DNA of 20,690 nucleotides from Candidatus Bipolaricaulota bacterium (GTDB lineage: Bacteria > Bipolaricaulota > Bipolaricaulia > RBG-16-55-9), in NCBI GenBank assembly GCA_027021605.1, contig JALUUA010000004.1, positions 1-20,690 of the forward strand, read 5' to 3'. A program made the position numbers and the translations under genes. This document shows positions 6,653 to 12,555 of this stretch, one piece after another (the first letter of the stretch is position 1; every line of letters begins with the position of its first letter). A model generated the notes under the pieces. The model did not search any database, was not told where the DNA came from, and saw nothing but the letters and a program-made list of their open reading frames with translations.

Positions 6653-7456
6653 TCATGGTTTCCCCCAGGGGGGCTCAATATAGCGGCAGACGTGGTACTC
6701 CGTTTTCTTGCTGTAGAAGTAGACAGCGGGTAGATCAACCCGTTGCGCCTGTACCAGCAAGTAAGGATAAACGATAACGGCGGGCACCGCGCAACCGAAG
6801 CCCAGCGTTTCGATCTCCGAATATCGAATTTCCAACTTGCCCTGGACGACTCGAATTCCCTCGATCCGGACCCGGTAGACGGGGTAGGGTCGGGTTCCCA
6901 AAAAGAGGGCAATGCCCATCTCCCGGGAGAAGTCGATCTCAGGAGGCTCCCCACAACTTTGGGGGTTCTCGAAGGCTTCGCTCCACACCCGTTGAAGTTG
7001 AGCGTAGTTCCGGATGACCACGACGGTTCGTTCGGGAACGCGGGCCTCACAGGGAGGGTTGAGGGTTGCAAAGTTCACCGCGCCCTCCGGCGCAACGACG
7101 ATCACCCGCTGTGCTGTTGCCTCTAGGCCCTCCGAGTCCCGCACCCGCAAGGAGACCGTGTACCATCCGGGTTTCTCGTAGCGGTGCGAGATGACGTGTA
7201 GCACATCCCTGGCTTGCGTTCCGTCGCCGAAGTCCCACTCGTATTCCACAATTCTTCCCCGACGGGAGAACGACCGAGAAGCGTCGAACTCCACGGTGTC
7301 CGTGTCCGGCCAGCGCACATCAAAGGCCGCATGGGGATATCCCGTAATGGCAGAGGCAGGCGGAGACTCCTCCCCTTCCCACAGCCCGAGGCAGCCTCCG
7401 AGCAAAGTAAGGAGCCCGGCGACCCCCGGCAGAATCCATCGACTGGCCCCCTGCAT
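6653..7456 (-). CDS. lipoprotein with PKD domain and PrcB-like C-terminal domain (copy A)
   Basis: Predicted surface or periplasmic lipoprotein of 267 aa. The signal peptide ends in a lipobox, LLGG-C, with the lipidated Cys at 22. A PKD (polycystic kidney disease) beta-sandwich spans about 43-121 and has the hallmark YEWDFGDG (72-79), then HRYEKPGWYTVSLRVRD. From about 143 to 257 a second domain resembles the PrcB C-terminal domain: VVVIRNYAQLQRVW, then IDFSREMGIALFLGTRP, then two or three strands. This assignment is by motif resemblance. Two C-terminal cysteines (222, 257) are conserved in the neighbouring copy and could form a disulfide. AAGGTGA 6 nt before the ATG supports the start. It is the second gene of a pair, 36 nt after copy B. 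Likely role: protein or glycan binding at the cell surface. Confidence 0.88.
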   Translation of the reverse strand: MQGASRWILPGVAGLLTLLGGCLGLWEGEESPPASAITGYPHAAFDVRWPDTDTVEFDASRSFSRRGRIVEYEWDFGDGTQARDVLHVISHRYEKPGWYTVSLRVRDSEGLEATAQRVIVVAPEGAVNFATLNPPCEARVPERTVVVIRNYAQLQRVWSEAFENPQSCGEPPEIDFSREMGIALFLGTRPYPVYRVRIEGIRVVQGKLEIRYSEIETLGFGCAVPAVIVYPYLLVQAQRVDLPAVYFYSKKTEYHVCRYIEPPWGKP

Positions 7457-7492
7457 CTCGCATCACCTTCCAGTCTCCAACGAGCCGGACAT

Positions 7493-8287
7493 CTAACAAG
7501 GGACGTATTCCGTCCGACGATGGGGTAGAGAAAACAGGGGCAGGTCCACCCTTGGTACCCGGAGGATCACGACGAAGCGGCTTGGATGCGGCGGAGCGGC
7601 GCGCGGGTGACACCCCGGTGCAAGCGCTAAGCGAACTCTTGTGTATTCAACCTCGAGTCGCCCTTCCCGCACGCCAAGCCGATGCACCTCCAATCGAGCA
7701 GAGGGATCGTTTGCAATCAAGGCGACCACCATCTCGTTGGGAAAATTGACCGAGGGAGGCCTGCCTCTCTCCTGAAGTCCCCCGAAGACCTCCACCCAAA
7801 GCCGTTGGAATTCAGCTGGGTTGCGGGCACGTACGGCTTCCACCTGCTCGGTACTGGGGAGCACGCCGTAAGGGCTATAGCCTTCGTGAATTGTCTCAAA
7901 AGGGATATCTCCTTCCGGAACGACGTGGATAACCTGCTGGGCGTAAGCCGTCTGCTGCGCCTCATTGAAGACTACAAGTGAGATTGTGAAGCGTCCCGGC
8001 AGCTCATAGCGGTGTTGAACAACGTGTAGGGGGGTATAGATCCGGTGGCCGTCCCCCAAGCTCCAGCGATATTGAACGATACGCCCTCCCCGTGCGGACA
8101 GGGACCGAGAGGCGTTCAACTCAACGGTGTCGGTGTCAAGCCAGCGCACGTCAAAGGCTGCCTTGGGACGCGGATATGTTAAAGCCCCCGTGGAATCCGT
8201 CGGCTCTTGAGCTGGGAGACATCCCCCCAGAACCGGGAGCATTCCCAGCGCTAGGAGGAGACTCCCACGCGTCGCGCTCCACCGCAT
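7493..8287 (-). CDS. lipoprotein with degenerate PKD domain and PrcB-like domain (copy B)
   Basis: Paralogue of the next gene, 264 aa, with the same architecture: signal peptide with lipobox VLGG-C (Cys23), PKD-like domain about 43-122, PrcB-like domain about 148-264. The PKD signature is altered to YRWSLGDG (73-80), losing the usual aspartate-phenylalanine pair of WDFGDG, while AAFDVRW, DTDTVELNASRS and RVDLP remain close to copy A. The C-terminal domain keeps NPAEFQRLWVEVFG and VNFPNEMVVAL. Cys226 and the C-terminal residue Cys264 match Cys222 and Cys257 of copy A, but copy B stops right after that cysteine and lacks the last 10 residues. AGGTGAGG precedes the ATG. Base composition of both copies looks lower in GC than the flanking genes, in line with fast evolution or transfer. 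Confidence 0.86.
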   Translation of the reverse strand: MRWSATRGSLLLALGMLPVLGGCLPAQEPTDSTGALTYPRPKAAFDVRWLDTDTVELNASRSLSARGGRIVQYRWSLGDGHRIYTPLHVVQHRYELPGRFTISLVVFNEAQQTAYAQQVIHVVPEGDIPFETIHEGYSPYGVLPSTEQVEAVRARNPAEFQRLWVEVFGGLQERGRPPSVNFPNEMVVALIANDPSARLEVHRLGVREGRLEVEYTRVRLALAPGCHPRAAPPHPSRFVVILRVPRVDLPLFSLPHRRTEYVPC

Positions 8288-8318
8288 TACCCCTCACCTG
8301 CCTTTAGGCCATTACTCC

Positions 8319-8348
8319 TATATAGGGGAACTTCCGCCACCGGGGCAA
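8319..8348 (-). promoter_or_regulatory. candidate promoter of the lipoprotein pair
   Basis: On the minus strand TTGCCC (8348-8343), an 18-nt spacer and TATATA (8324-8319). The -10 lies inside a short palindrome, CCTATATAGG. The expected leader is ~25 nt, with AGGTGAGG before the ATG at 8287. Divergent from the promoter of the structured RNA. Confidence 0.5.
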
Positions 8349-8376
8349 ACCGTGAAACTTTCGCGCGCAGCTCGGG

Positions 8377-8384
8377 TATATAAA
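8377..8384 (+). promoter_or_regulatory. candidate -10 box for the structured RNA
   Basis: TATATAAA contains TATAAA (8379-8384), 5 of 6 to the -10 consensus. A start 7 nt downstream falls at 8391, exactly the first base of the closing helix of the candidate RNA. The -35 region is poor: GTGAAA at 8352-8357 is the best 4-of-6 match, at a long spacing. Confidence 0.45.
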
Positions 8385-8390
8385 GCGCTT

Positions 8391-8581
8391 CTCGGGTTGG
8401 TTAGGTGCAGCCTGCGCAAGGAAGCACAAGGAGCGGAATCATGAGGGAGATGAGATGACCTCCTTTGCCTAAAGCCGGGCCGAGGCGGGCCTTCGGAAGG
8501 GGCACCAGGGTTTTGCCCGCGGGATTGCTCACCGCCTCCTTGTCCGCGGGATTTTTCCCCAGTGCCCCAAAAGAACCCGAG
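8391..8581 (+). ncRNA. candidate multibranched structured RNA, family not recognised
   Basis: No credible protein frame occupies this stretch, but it is full of nested complementarity. A closing helix pairs CTCGGGTT (8391-8398) with AACCCGAG (8574-8581). Inside are: TTAGG (8401-8405) with CCTAA (8468-8472), enclosing a hairpin TGC-AG-CCT / AGG-AA-GCA (8406-8426) and AAGGAG (8428-8433) with CTCCTT (8460-8465); CCGAGG (8480-8485) with CTTCGG (8491-8496); GGGGCAC (8499-8505) with GTGCCCC (8562-8568), enclosing CCCGCGGG (8516-8523) with TCCGCGGG (8543-8550). All helices are compatible with each other and give a four-way junction of ~191 nt. It is not tmRNA, RNase P RNA, SRP RNA or a riboswitch class I know. 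The direction is taken from the -10 box; the opposite strand could form much the same fold. Confidence 0.5.
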
Positions 8582-8615
8582 GTCCGCGGATGCCAGAAAG
8601 GCCCAGGCCGAGCTT

Positions 8616-8638
8616 GCTCCCCGTCCCGAGCGGGGAGC
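8616..8638 (+). other. GC-rich hairpin downstream of the structured RNA
   Basis: GCTCCCCG (8616-8623), loop TCCCGAG, CGGGGAGC (8631-8638): a perfect 8-bp stem without a T-run. It could be a 3' extension of the candidate RNA or a pause site. Confidence 0.5.
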
Positions 8639-8667
8639 CCCTAAGCCCCCTCCCATCCTCACCGCAC

Positions 8668-8693
8668 CGGGCGGCCCCTCCAAGGGCCGCCCG
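8668..8693 (+). terminator. GC-rich hairpin, possible terminator
   Basis: CGGGCGGCCC (8668-8677), 6-nt loop CTCCAA, GGGCCGCCCG (8684-8693): a perfect 10-bp stem. No U-run follows (CCCCACCTTCTT), so it is at best an atypical terminator. It separates the structured-RNA region from the ribbon-helix-helix gene. Confidence 0.45.
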
Positions 8694-8714
8694 CCCCACC
8701 TTCTTGGCTCTTAG

Positions 8715-8743
8715 TTGCTTGCTCCAACCTTTGCCGATAGCAT
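8715..8743 (+). promoter_or_regulatory. candidate promoter of the ribbon-helix-helix gene
   Basis: TTGCTT (8715-8720), a 17-nt spacer and TAGCAT (8738-8743), each 4 of 6 to consensus. The predicted start near 8750 lies inside the palindrome at 8746-8763. Confidence 0.4.
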
Positions 8744-8745
8744 GA

Positions 8746-8763
8746 GTATGACTTCACTCATAC
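8746..8763. promoter_or_regulatory. palindromic operator candidate
   Basis: GTATGA-CTTCAC-TCATAC, two perfect 6-bp inverted arms. A second, overlapping inverted repeat, TGAGT (8743-8747) with ACTCA (8756-8760), uses the same centre region. It covers the predicted transcription start of the ribbon-helix-helix gene 20 nt upstream of its GTG, a natural place for autorepression by a dimeric DNA-binding protein. The half-site GTATGA/TCATAC equals that of the E. coli NikR operator, although there the spacing is 16 rather than 6. Confidence 0.55.
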
Positions 8764-8782
8764 CCATGGAGGCGATGCTACT

Positions 8783-9028
8783 GTGGCAGCCCGTACCGTG
8801 AAAGTAGCCATCAGCCTGCCGAAAGAGGAGTTCGACGCCGTAGAGCGTCTACGACAGGAGCTGGGTCTCTCCCGCAGCGCGCTCATCGCCCGAGCCCTCC
8901 GCGCTTGGCTGGAAGAGCGAAGCGAAGAGCAACAAATCCGCCGCTACCTCGAAGGCTACCGCCGAAACCCGGAGTCGGAGAAGGAGATCGCCGAGGCGGC
9001 GTCCCTCGCCCTTCACATCCTCCCTTAG
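8783..9028 (+). CDS. ribbon-helix-helix (CopG/MetJ-type) DNA-binding protein, antitoxin-like
   Basis: An 81-aa protein with a ribbon-helix-helix fold: beta strand RTVKVAISLP (4-13), helix A EEFDAVERLRQELG (15-28), the LSRSALIARALRAWL turn and helix B (29-43). The C-terminal part, RYLEGYRRNPESEKEIAEAA (54-73), resembles the toxin-binding tail of MazE/RelB-like antitoxins of this superfamily. It lacks the nickel-binding C-terminal domain of NikR. The start is GTG 8783, with GGAGG 10 nt upstream; the ATGs at 8766 and 8775 are out of frame. No toxin gene follows: the next frame is the carboxylase 112 nt away. It is therefore an orphan antitoxin-like protein or a small transcription factor, probably binding the palindrome at 8746-8763. 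Confidence 0.88.
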   Translation: MAARTVKVAISLPKEEFDAVERLRQELGLSRSALIARALRAWLEERSEEQQIRRYLEGYRRNPESEKEIAEAASLALHILP

Positions 9029-9120
9029 TACCCTCCCTTAATGCGTCGCGAATTGCGATAGTTTAACAACCATGCACCCCCGGTCCCTGATCGAGCCGTG
9101 AATTCGCCCGCGGAGTGGGG

Positions 9121-9126
9121 TACACT
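9121..9126 (+). promoter_or_regulatory. candidate -10 box of the carboxylase gene
   Basis: TACACT lies 14 nt before the ATG at 9141, with a weak GTGAAT 17 nt upstream (9098-9103). The leader would be about 8 nt and there is no Shine-Dalgarno sequence, so the mRNA would be near-leaderless. Confidence 0.35.
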
Positions 9127-9140
9127 TCGCCCGACCGACC

Positions 9141-10688
9141 ATGGCCGACTCCCGAAAGACCCTAGAAGAGCTGCAGAAACGCAAGGCACGCGCCCTCCAA
9201 GGCGGCGGTCCCGAGCGCGTCGAGCGCCAGCACAAGGCCGGGAAGCTCACCGCCCGCGAGCGCTTAGAGGTCCTGTTGGACGAGGGCAGCTTCCGCGAGC
9301 TCGACATGTTGGTGACCCACCGCATCACCGACTTCCCGCTGGAGAAGATCCCCGGCGACGGCGTGATTACGGGCTACGGCACGATCCACGGGCGCAAGGT
9401 CTACGTCTTCTCGCAAGACTTCACCGTATTTGGGGGCTCCCTGTCCAAGGCCCACGCGGAGAAGGTCTGCAAGATCATGGACCTCGCTCTGAAAGCCGGG
9501 GTGCCCGTCATCGGGCTCAACGACTCGGGCGGCGCCCGCATCCAGGAGGGGGTCGTGAGCTTAGGGGGCTACGCCGACATCTTCCTGCGCAACACCCTGG
9601 CCTCGGGGGTGATCCCCCAGATCTCGGCCATCATGGGCCCCTGTGCGGGCGGGGCCGTCTACTCCCCTGCGATCACGGACTTCATCTTCATGGTGCGGGG
9701 CACGAGCTACATGTACGTCACCGGCCCCGCGGTGGTCAAGACCGTCACCCAGGAGGAGGTCACCCACGACGAGCTGGGCGGCGCCCAGGTCCACGCCGAG
9801 CGCTCGGGCGTAGCCCACTTCCTCGAGGAGAACGACGTCGAGTGCCTGGAGCGCATCCGCGAACTTTTAACTTATCTGCCCCCAAATAACCGCTCCGACC
9901 CGCCCGTCCTCCCCACCGACGACCCGCCGGATCGCCGCGAGGAAGCGCTAAGGGAGCTAATCCCCGACGACCCGGCCAAGCCCTACGACATGCGCGAGGT
10001 CATCAAGCTCGTCGTCGACGAGGGGTCGTTTTTGGAGGTCCATCGCCATTATGCCCCGAACATCCTCGTGGGGTTCGCGCGTCTCGGCGGAAAGACCGTG
10101 GGGATCGTGGCCAACCAGCCGGACGTGCTCGCAGGGGTTCTCGATATAGACGCCTCCCTGAAGGCTGCCCGTTTCGTGCGGTTCTGCGATTGCTTCAACA
10201 TCCCCCTTGTTACGTTCGTGGACGTGCCGGGATTTTTGCCGGGGACGGACCAGGAGTGGCGGGGGATCATCAAGCACGGGGCCAAATTGCTGTACGCCTA
10301 CGCGGAGGCGACCGTCCCCAAGCTCACGGTGATCACCCGCAAGGCGTATGGGGGCGCCTACGACGTGATGAGCTCCAAGCACATCCGCGGGGATTTTAAC
10401 TTCGCTTGGCCCACGGCCGAAATTGCCGTGATGGGGCCCGAGGGGGCCGTCGAGATCATCTACCGCAAGGAGCTGGCCCAGGCCGACGATCCCGAGGCCC
10501 TCAAGGCCCAATTTGTGAGGGAGTACCGCGCGAAGTTCGCCAACCCCTACGTGGCCGCGGAGATGGGCTACGTAGACGACGTGATCGACCCCGCCGAGAC
10601 CCGGCCCCGGCTCATCGAGGGGCTGGAGATGCTCGCCTCCAAGCGGGATCAGAACCCCTGGAAGAAGCACGGGAACATCCCCCTGTAA
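9141..10688 (+). CDS. pccB: acyl-CoA carboxylase carboxyltransferase subunit (propionyl-CoA carboxylase beta type)
   Basis: Transfers a carboxyl group from carboxybiotin to an acyl-CoA, most likely propionyl-CoA, giving methylmalonyl-CoA. The same family also includes subunits of sodium-pumping methylmalonyl-CoA decarboxylase, which cannot be excluded. At 515 aa it has the usual length. Two crotonase-type halves are visible. The N-terminal half has GKLTARERLEVLLDEGSF (34-51), FTVFGGSLSKAHAEKV and GPCAGGAVYSPAITD (166-180). The C-terminal half has PGFLPGTDQE (363-372) and RKAYGGAYDVMSSKHIRGD (400-418). Asp408 in AYDVM corresponds to the aspartate that in studied actinobacterial enzymes goes with propionyl-CoA preference; the residue mapping is from memory. 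No biotin carboxylase, biotin carrier, epimerase or mutase gene adjoins it, so its partners lie elsewhere. Confidence 0.95.
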   Translation: MADSRKTLEELQKRKARALQGGGPERVERQHKAGKLTARERLEVLLDEGSFRELDMLVTHRITDFPLEKIPGDGVITGYGTIHGRKVYVFSQDFTVFGGSLSKAHAEKVCKIMDLALKAGVPVIGLNDSGGARIQEGVVSLGGYADIFLRNTLASGVIPQISAIMGPCAGGAVYSPAITDFIFMVRGTSYMYVTGPAVVKTVTQEEVTHDELGGAQVHAERSGVAHFLEENDVECLERIRELLTYLPPNNRSDPPVLPTDDPPDRREEALRELIPDDPAKPYDMREVIKLVVDEGSFLEVHRHYAPNILVGFARLGGKTVGIVANQPDVLAGVLDIDASLKAARFVRFCDCFNIPLVTFVDVPGFLPGTDQEWRGIIKHGAKLLYAYAEATVPKLTVITRKAYGGAYDVMSSKHIRGDFNFAWPTAEIAVMGPEGAVEIIYRKELAQADDPEALKAQFVREYRAKFANPYVAAEMGYVDDVIDPAETRPRLIEGLEMLASKRDQNPWKKHGNIPL

Positions 10689-10745
10689 CATCCCCCCCGT
10701 AGCGTCCGTGGCCGAATAGCCAACTTTGGAAGGGGATGGGTGTCC

Positions 10746-10775
10746 TTGACCCCGAGGAGGGCCTTCCCGTAGGCT
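10746..10775 (+). promoter_or_regulatory. candidate promoter of the 585-aa exported protein
   Basis: TTGACC (10746-10751), an 18-nt spacer and TAGGCT (10770-10775). It lies 57 nt after the carboxylase stop and ~23 nt before the next start, and suggests that the next gene is transcribed on its own. Confidence 0.4.
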
Positions 10776-10797
10776 GCAGCGAGAGCCACGGGAGGCG

Positions 10798-12555
10798 ATG
10801 CCCTTGAAGACTCGAACGTTTCGATGGAATCCCCGCTTCCTGATTGCCATAGCGCTGGGGGTGGTCTTGGTCTGGGTCTGGGGAGCCCCCTGGGCGTGGG
10901 GGCAACCCTACGGTTGGGAAGAAGCGGCCGAGGAGTCCTACTGGTATTCCCTCTACAACGCGGAGGCGCTGGCCGGGTCGGGCTTGGGCGTGATGGAGGA
11001 CGGGCTCTTGATCTGGCCCTATGCGGCCGGACTGCCCCTCTATGTGCAAACGCAGAGCACGAAGTGGTCCGAGCGCACCCTCGATCGGCGGGTGACAACG
11101 GAGGCCGTGGCCTGGACGGCTGCGGCTTGGCTGGCCCACGCCAAGCAACTGGATCGCCTTCACGACCGCGGGATCGCCGCCCAGGAGGATGCCCTGACGG
11201 CGATCGACTTCGGGATCCGCGCCGCGAAGGCGCTGCGCCGGGCCCACACCCAGCTGCGCGATCCCGTCACGGGGCTCTACCGCCGGGAGCTGGCCTCCTC
11301 CGCGTTCGCGCTGGGGGACCAAGCCGCCATGCTCCAAGCCCTTTCCGAGCTGATCACGATCGCCGAGGGGTTCCCCCTGTACCGAGGGGAGGTCTCGCGC
11401 CCCGAGGCCGCCCGCTGGGCCGAGGAGCTCCTGCGGGCCGTCTGGTCCTACGGCGAGAGAAACCCCGACGGGCTCGGCGGGTCGCCGTACGAGAGGGCGC
11501 AGCTTCTGGAAGCGATCTCGGCCCTTCTAGCAGCCTTCGAGCGGGAGCCCCTCGTCTCCGAGATCGCCCCGTGGGTTCACGAGCAGGCAACGGCGCTTGC
11601 ACAAGAGCTAACCCGTTCGCCGGATGCCCCCACGCGCGACCAGGCCGAGGGCGTCCGGGCTCTTTTGATCGCGTATCGGGTGACGGGGGACCCCGCCCTG
11701 CGGGACGCCGCCCTGGCGATCTGGGAGCGCCTTCAGACGCGCTGGGATGACGCCGTAAGCGTCTATCGCCTCACGGACGACCCGAACGATTCCGGGGCGT
11801 ACGAGTACGCCCTCCGGGACGTGGGCGCGCTGGTGGGAGCCTTCGGGGCCGTCATCTACGAGGCGGGCCTCCTGAGCGCCCGGGAGCGCTTCGCCCGCTT
11901 CTTCGAGGCCGTGGTAAAGCGTTCCCGCCTGATGATTGCGGAGGGGCCGGAGGCGGGCGGGGACCTCGACGGCGACGTCGTCCCCTCGCCTCGGGAGGCC
12001 GGGGGGGCCTACGGGCGCCCTCCCGTCTTCGCCAGCCGGGTGCGCTTTGACCCCAACGACAACACCTGGTACGTGACCAGCAGCCTCTTCCGCGCGGGCG
12101 GGGCGATGTACCTTGCGACCCGACTCCTGTGGCTCGGAACCCGAGAAGGGCAGTCGTATCTCGGCCCGCCCCGGTACGGGCTCCCCGAGAGCGTAAGGGC
12201 CCGGCTGATCACGCTCCAAGGGCTGGTCGCGGAGCTTCGCGCCCGCCAGGTCCCCCGCGAGGAGGTCGACGCGCTGAAGGTGCTCTTCAGCCAGGTGGAG
12301 GCGAGGGTCCGGGGCTTGAGCGCCCAGGCGTCGGCGGTCGAGCCGCTCACCCAACAGCTCTTCGAGCTACGCAAGGAGGTCGACGGCCTCAAGCAGCAGC
12401 TCGCAGACCTGCAGCGCGAGGAGATGGAGGCCGCCCGCGCCCGGATCGCCCGGCGCGACACCCTCACGGTCGTGGGGATGGTGGCCGTGCTCCTCCTGGG
12501 GTTTGTGCTCTACCAGTGGGTTCTCCACACCCTACGGCGCCGCGAGGCCCTTTAG
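10798..12555 (+). CDS. unrecognised exported, helical protein with coiled coil and C-terminal membrane anchor
   Basis: 585 aa, no family recognised. An N-terminal hydrophobic stretch at 14-33 is followed by AWGQ (possible cleavage near 35). Residues ~40-450 are rich in amphipathic helices with aromatic motifs (WEEAAEESYWYSLYNAEAL, LLIWPYAAGLPLYVQT, YERAQLLEAISALLAAF, NDNTWYVTSSLFRAGGAMYL), the look of an alpha/alpha-toroid as in six-hairpin glycosidases, although no catalytic signature is identified. An acidic loop, GGDLDGDVVPSP (387-398), may bind calcium. Residues 461-551 form a long coiled coil, and 555-578 a single membrane helix followed by RRREAL. The anchor would place the body outside the cytoplasm. 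GGAGG is only 2 nt before the ATG but 8 nt before an in-frame TTG at 10804, so TTG may be the true start. The 3' end overlaps the convergent tauE-like gene by 24 bp. Confidence 0.85.
   Translation: MPLKTRTFRWNPRFLIAIALGVVLVWVWGAPWAWGQPYGWEEAAEESYWYSLYNAEALAGSGLGVMEDGLLIWPYAAGLPLYVQTQSTKWSERTLDRRVTTEAVAWTAAAWLAHAKQLDRLHDRGIAAQEDALTAIDFGIRAAKALRRAHTQLRDPVTGLYRRELASSAFALGDQAAMLQALSELITIAEGFPLYRGEVSRPEAARWAEELLRAVWSYGERNPDGLGGSPYERAQLLEAISALLAAFEREPLVSEIAPWVHEQATALAQELTRSPDAPTRDQAEGVRALLIAYRVTGDPALRDAALAIWERLQTRWDDAVSVYRLTDDPNDSGAYEYALRDVGALVGAFGAVIYEAGLLSARERFARFFEAVVKRSRLMIAEGPEAGGDLDGDVVPSPREAGGAYGRPPVFASRVRFDPNDNTWYVTSSLFRAGGAMYLATRLLWLGTREGQSYLGPPRYGLPESVRARLITLQGLVAELRARQVPREEVDALKVLFSQVEARVRGLSAQASAVEPLTQQLFELRKEVDGLKQQLADLQREEMEAARARIARRDTLTVVGMVAVLLLGFVLYQWVLHTLRRREAL

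Noticed and set aside
8404..8430. SRP RNA-like string GCGCAAGGAAGCA
   Set aside because: The flanking bases do not form the domain IV asymmetric and symmetric loops, and no Alu-type UGUAAC element is present.
8505..8556. T-box-like sequence (AGGG...CCGCGGG) in the structured RNA
   Set aside because: It lacks the UGGN tRNA-end contact and the specifier stem, and no aminoacyl-tRNA synthetase or amino acid gene follows.
8318..8683. A 121-codon minus-strand frame in the intergenic region
   Set aside because: Composition is not protein-like, there is no ribosome site, and it lies over the candidate structured RNA and the promoters.
8746..8763. Annotation of the RHH gene as NikR on the basis of the operator half-sites
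   Set aside because: Spacing is 6 not 16, and the protein has no C-terminal nickel-binding domain. Only the half-site resemblance is reported.
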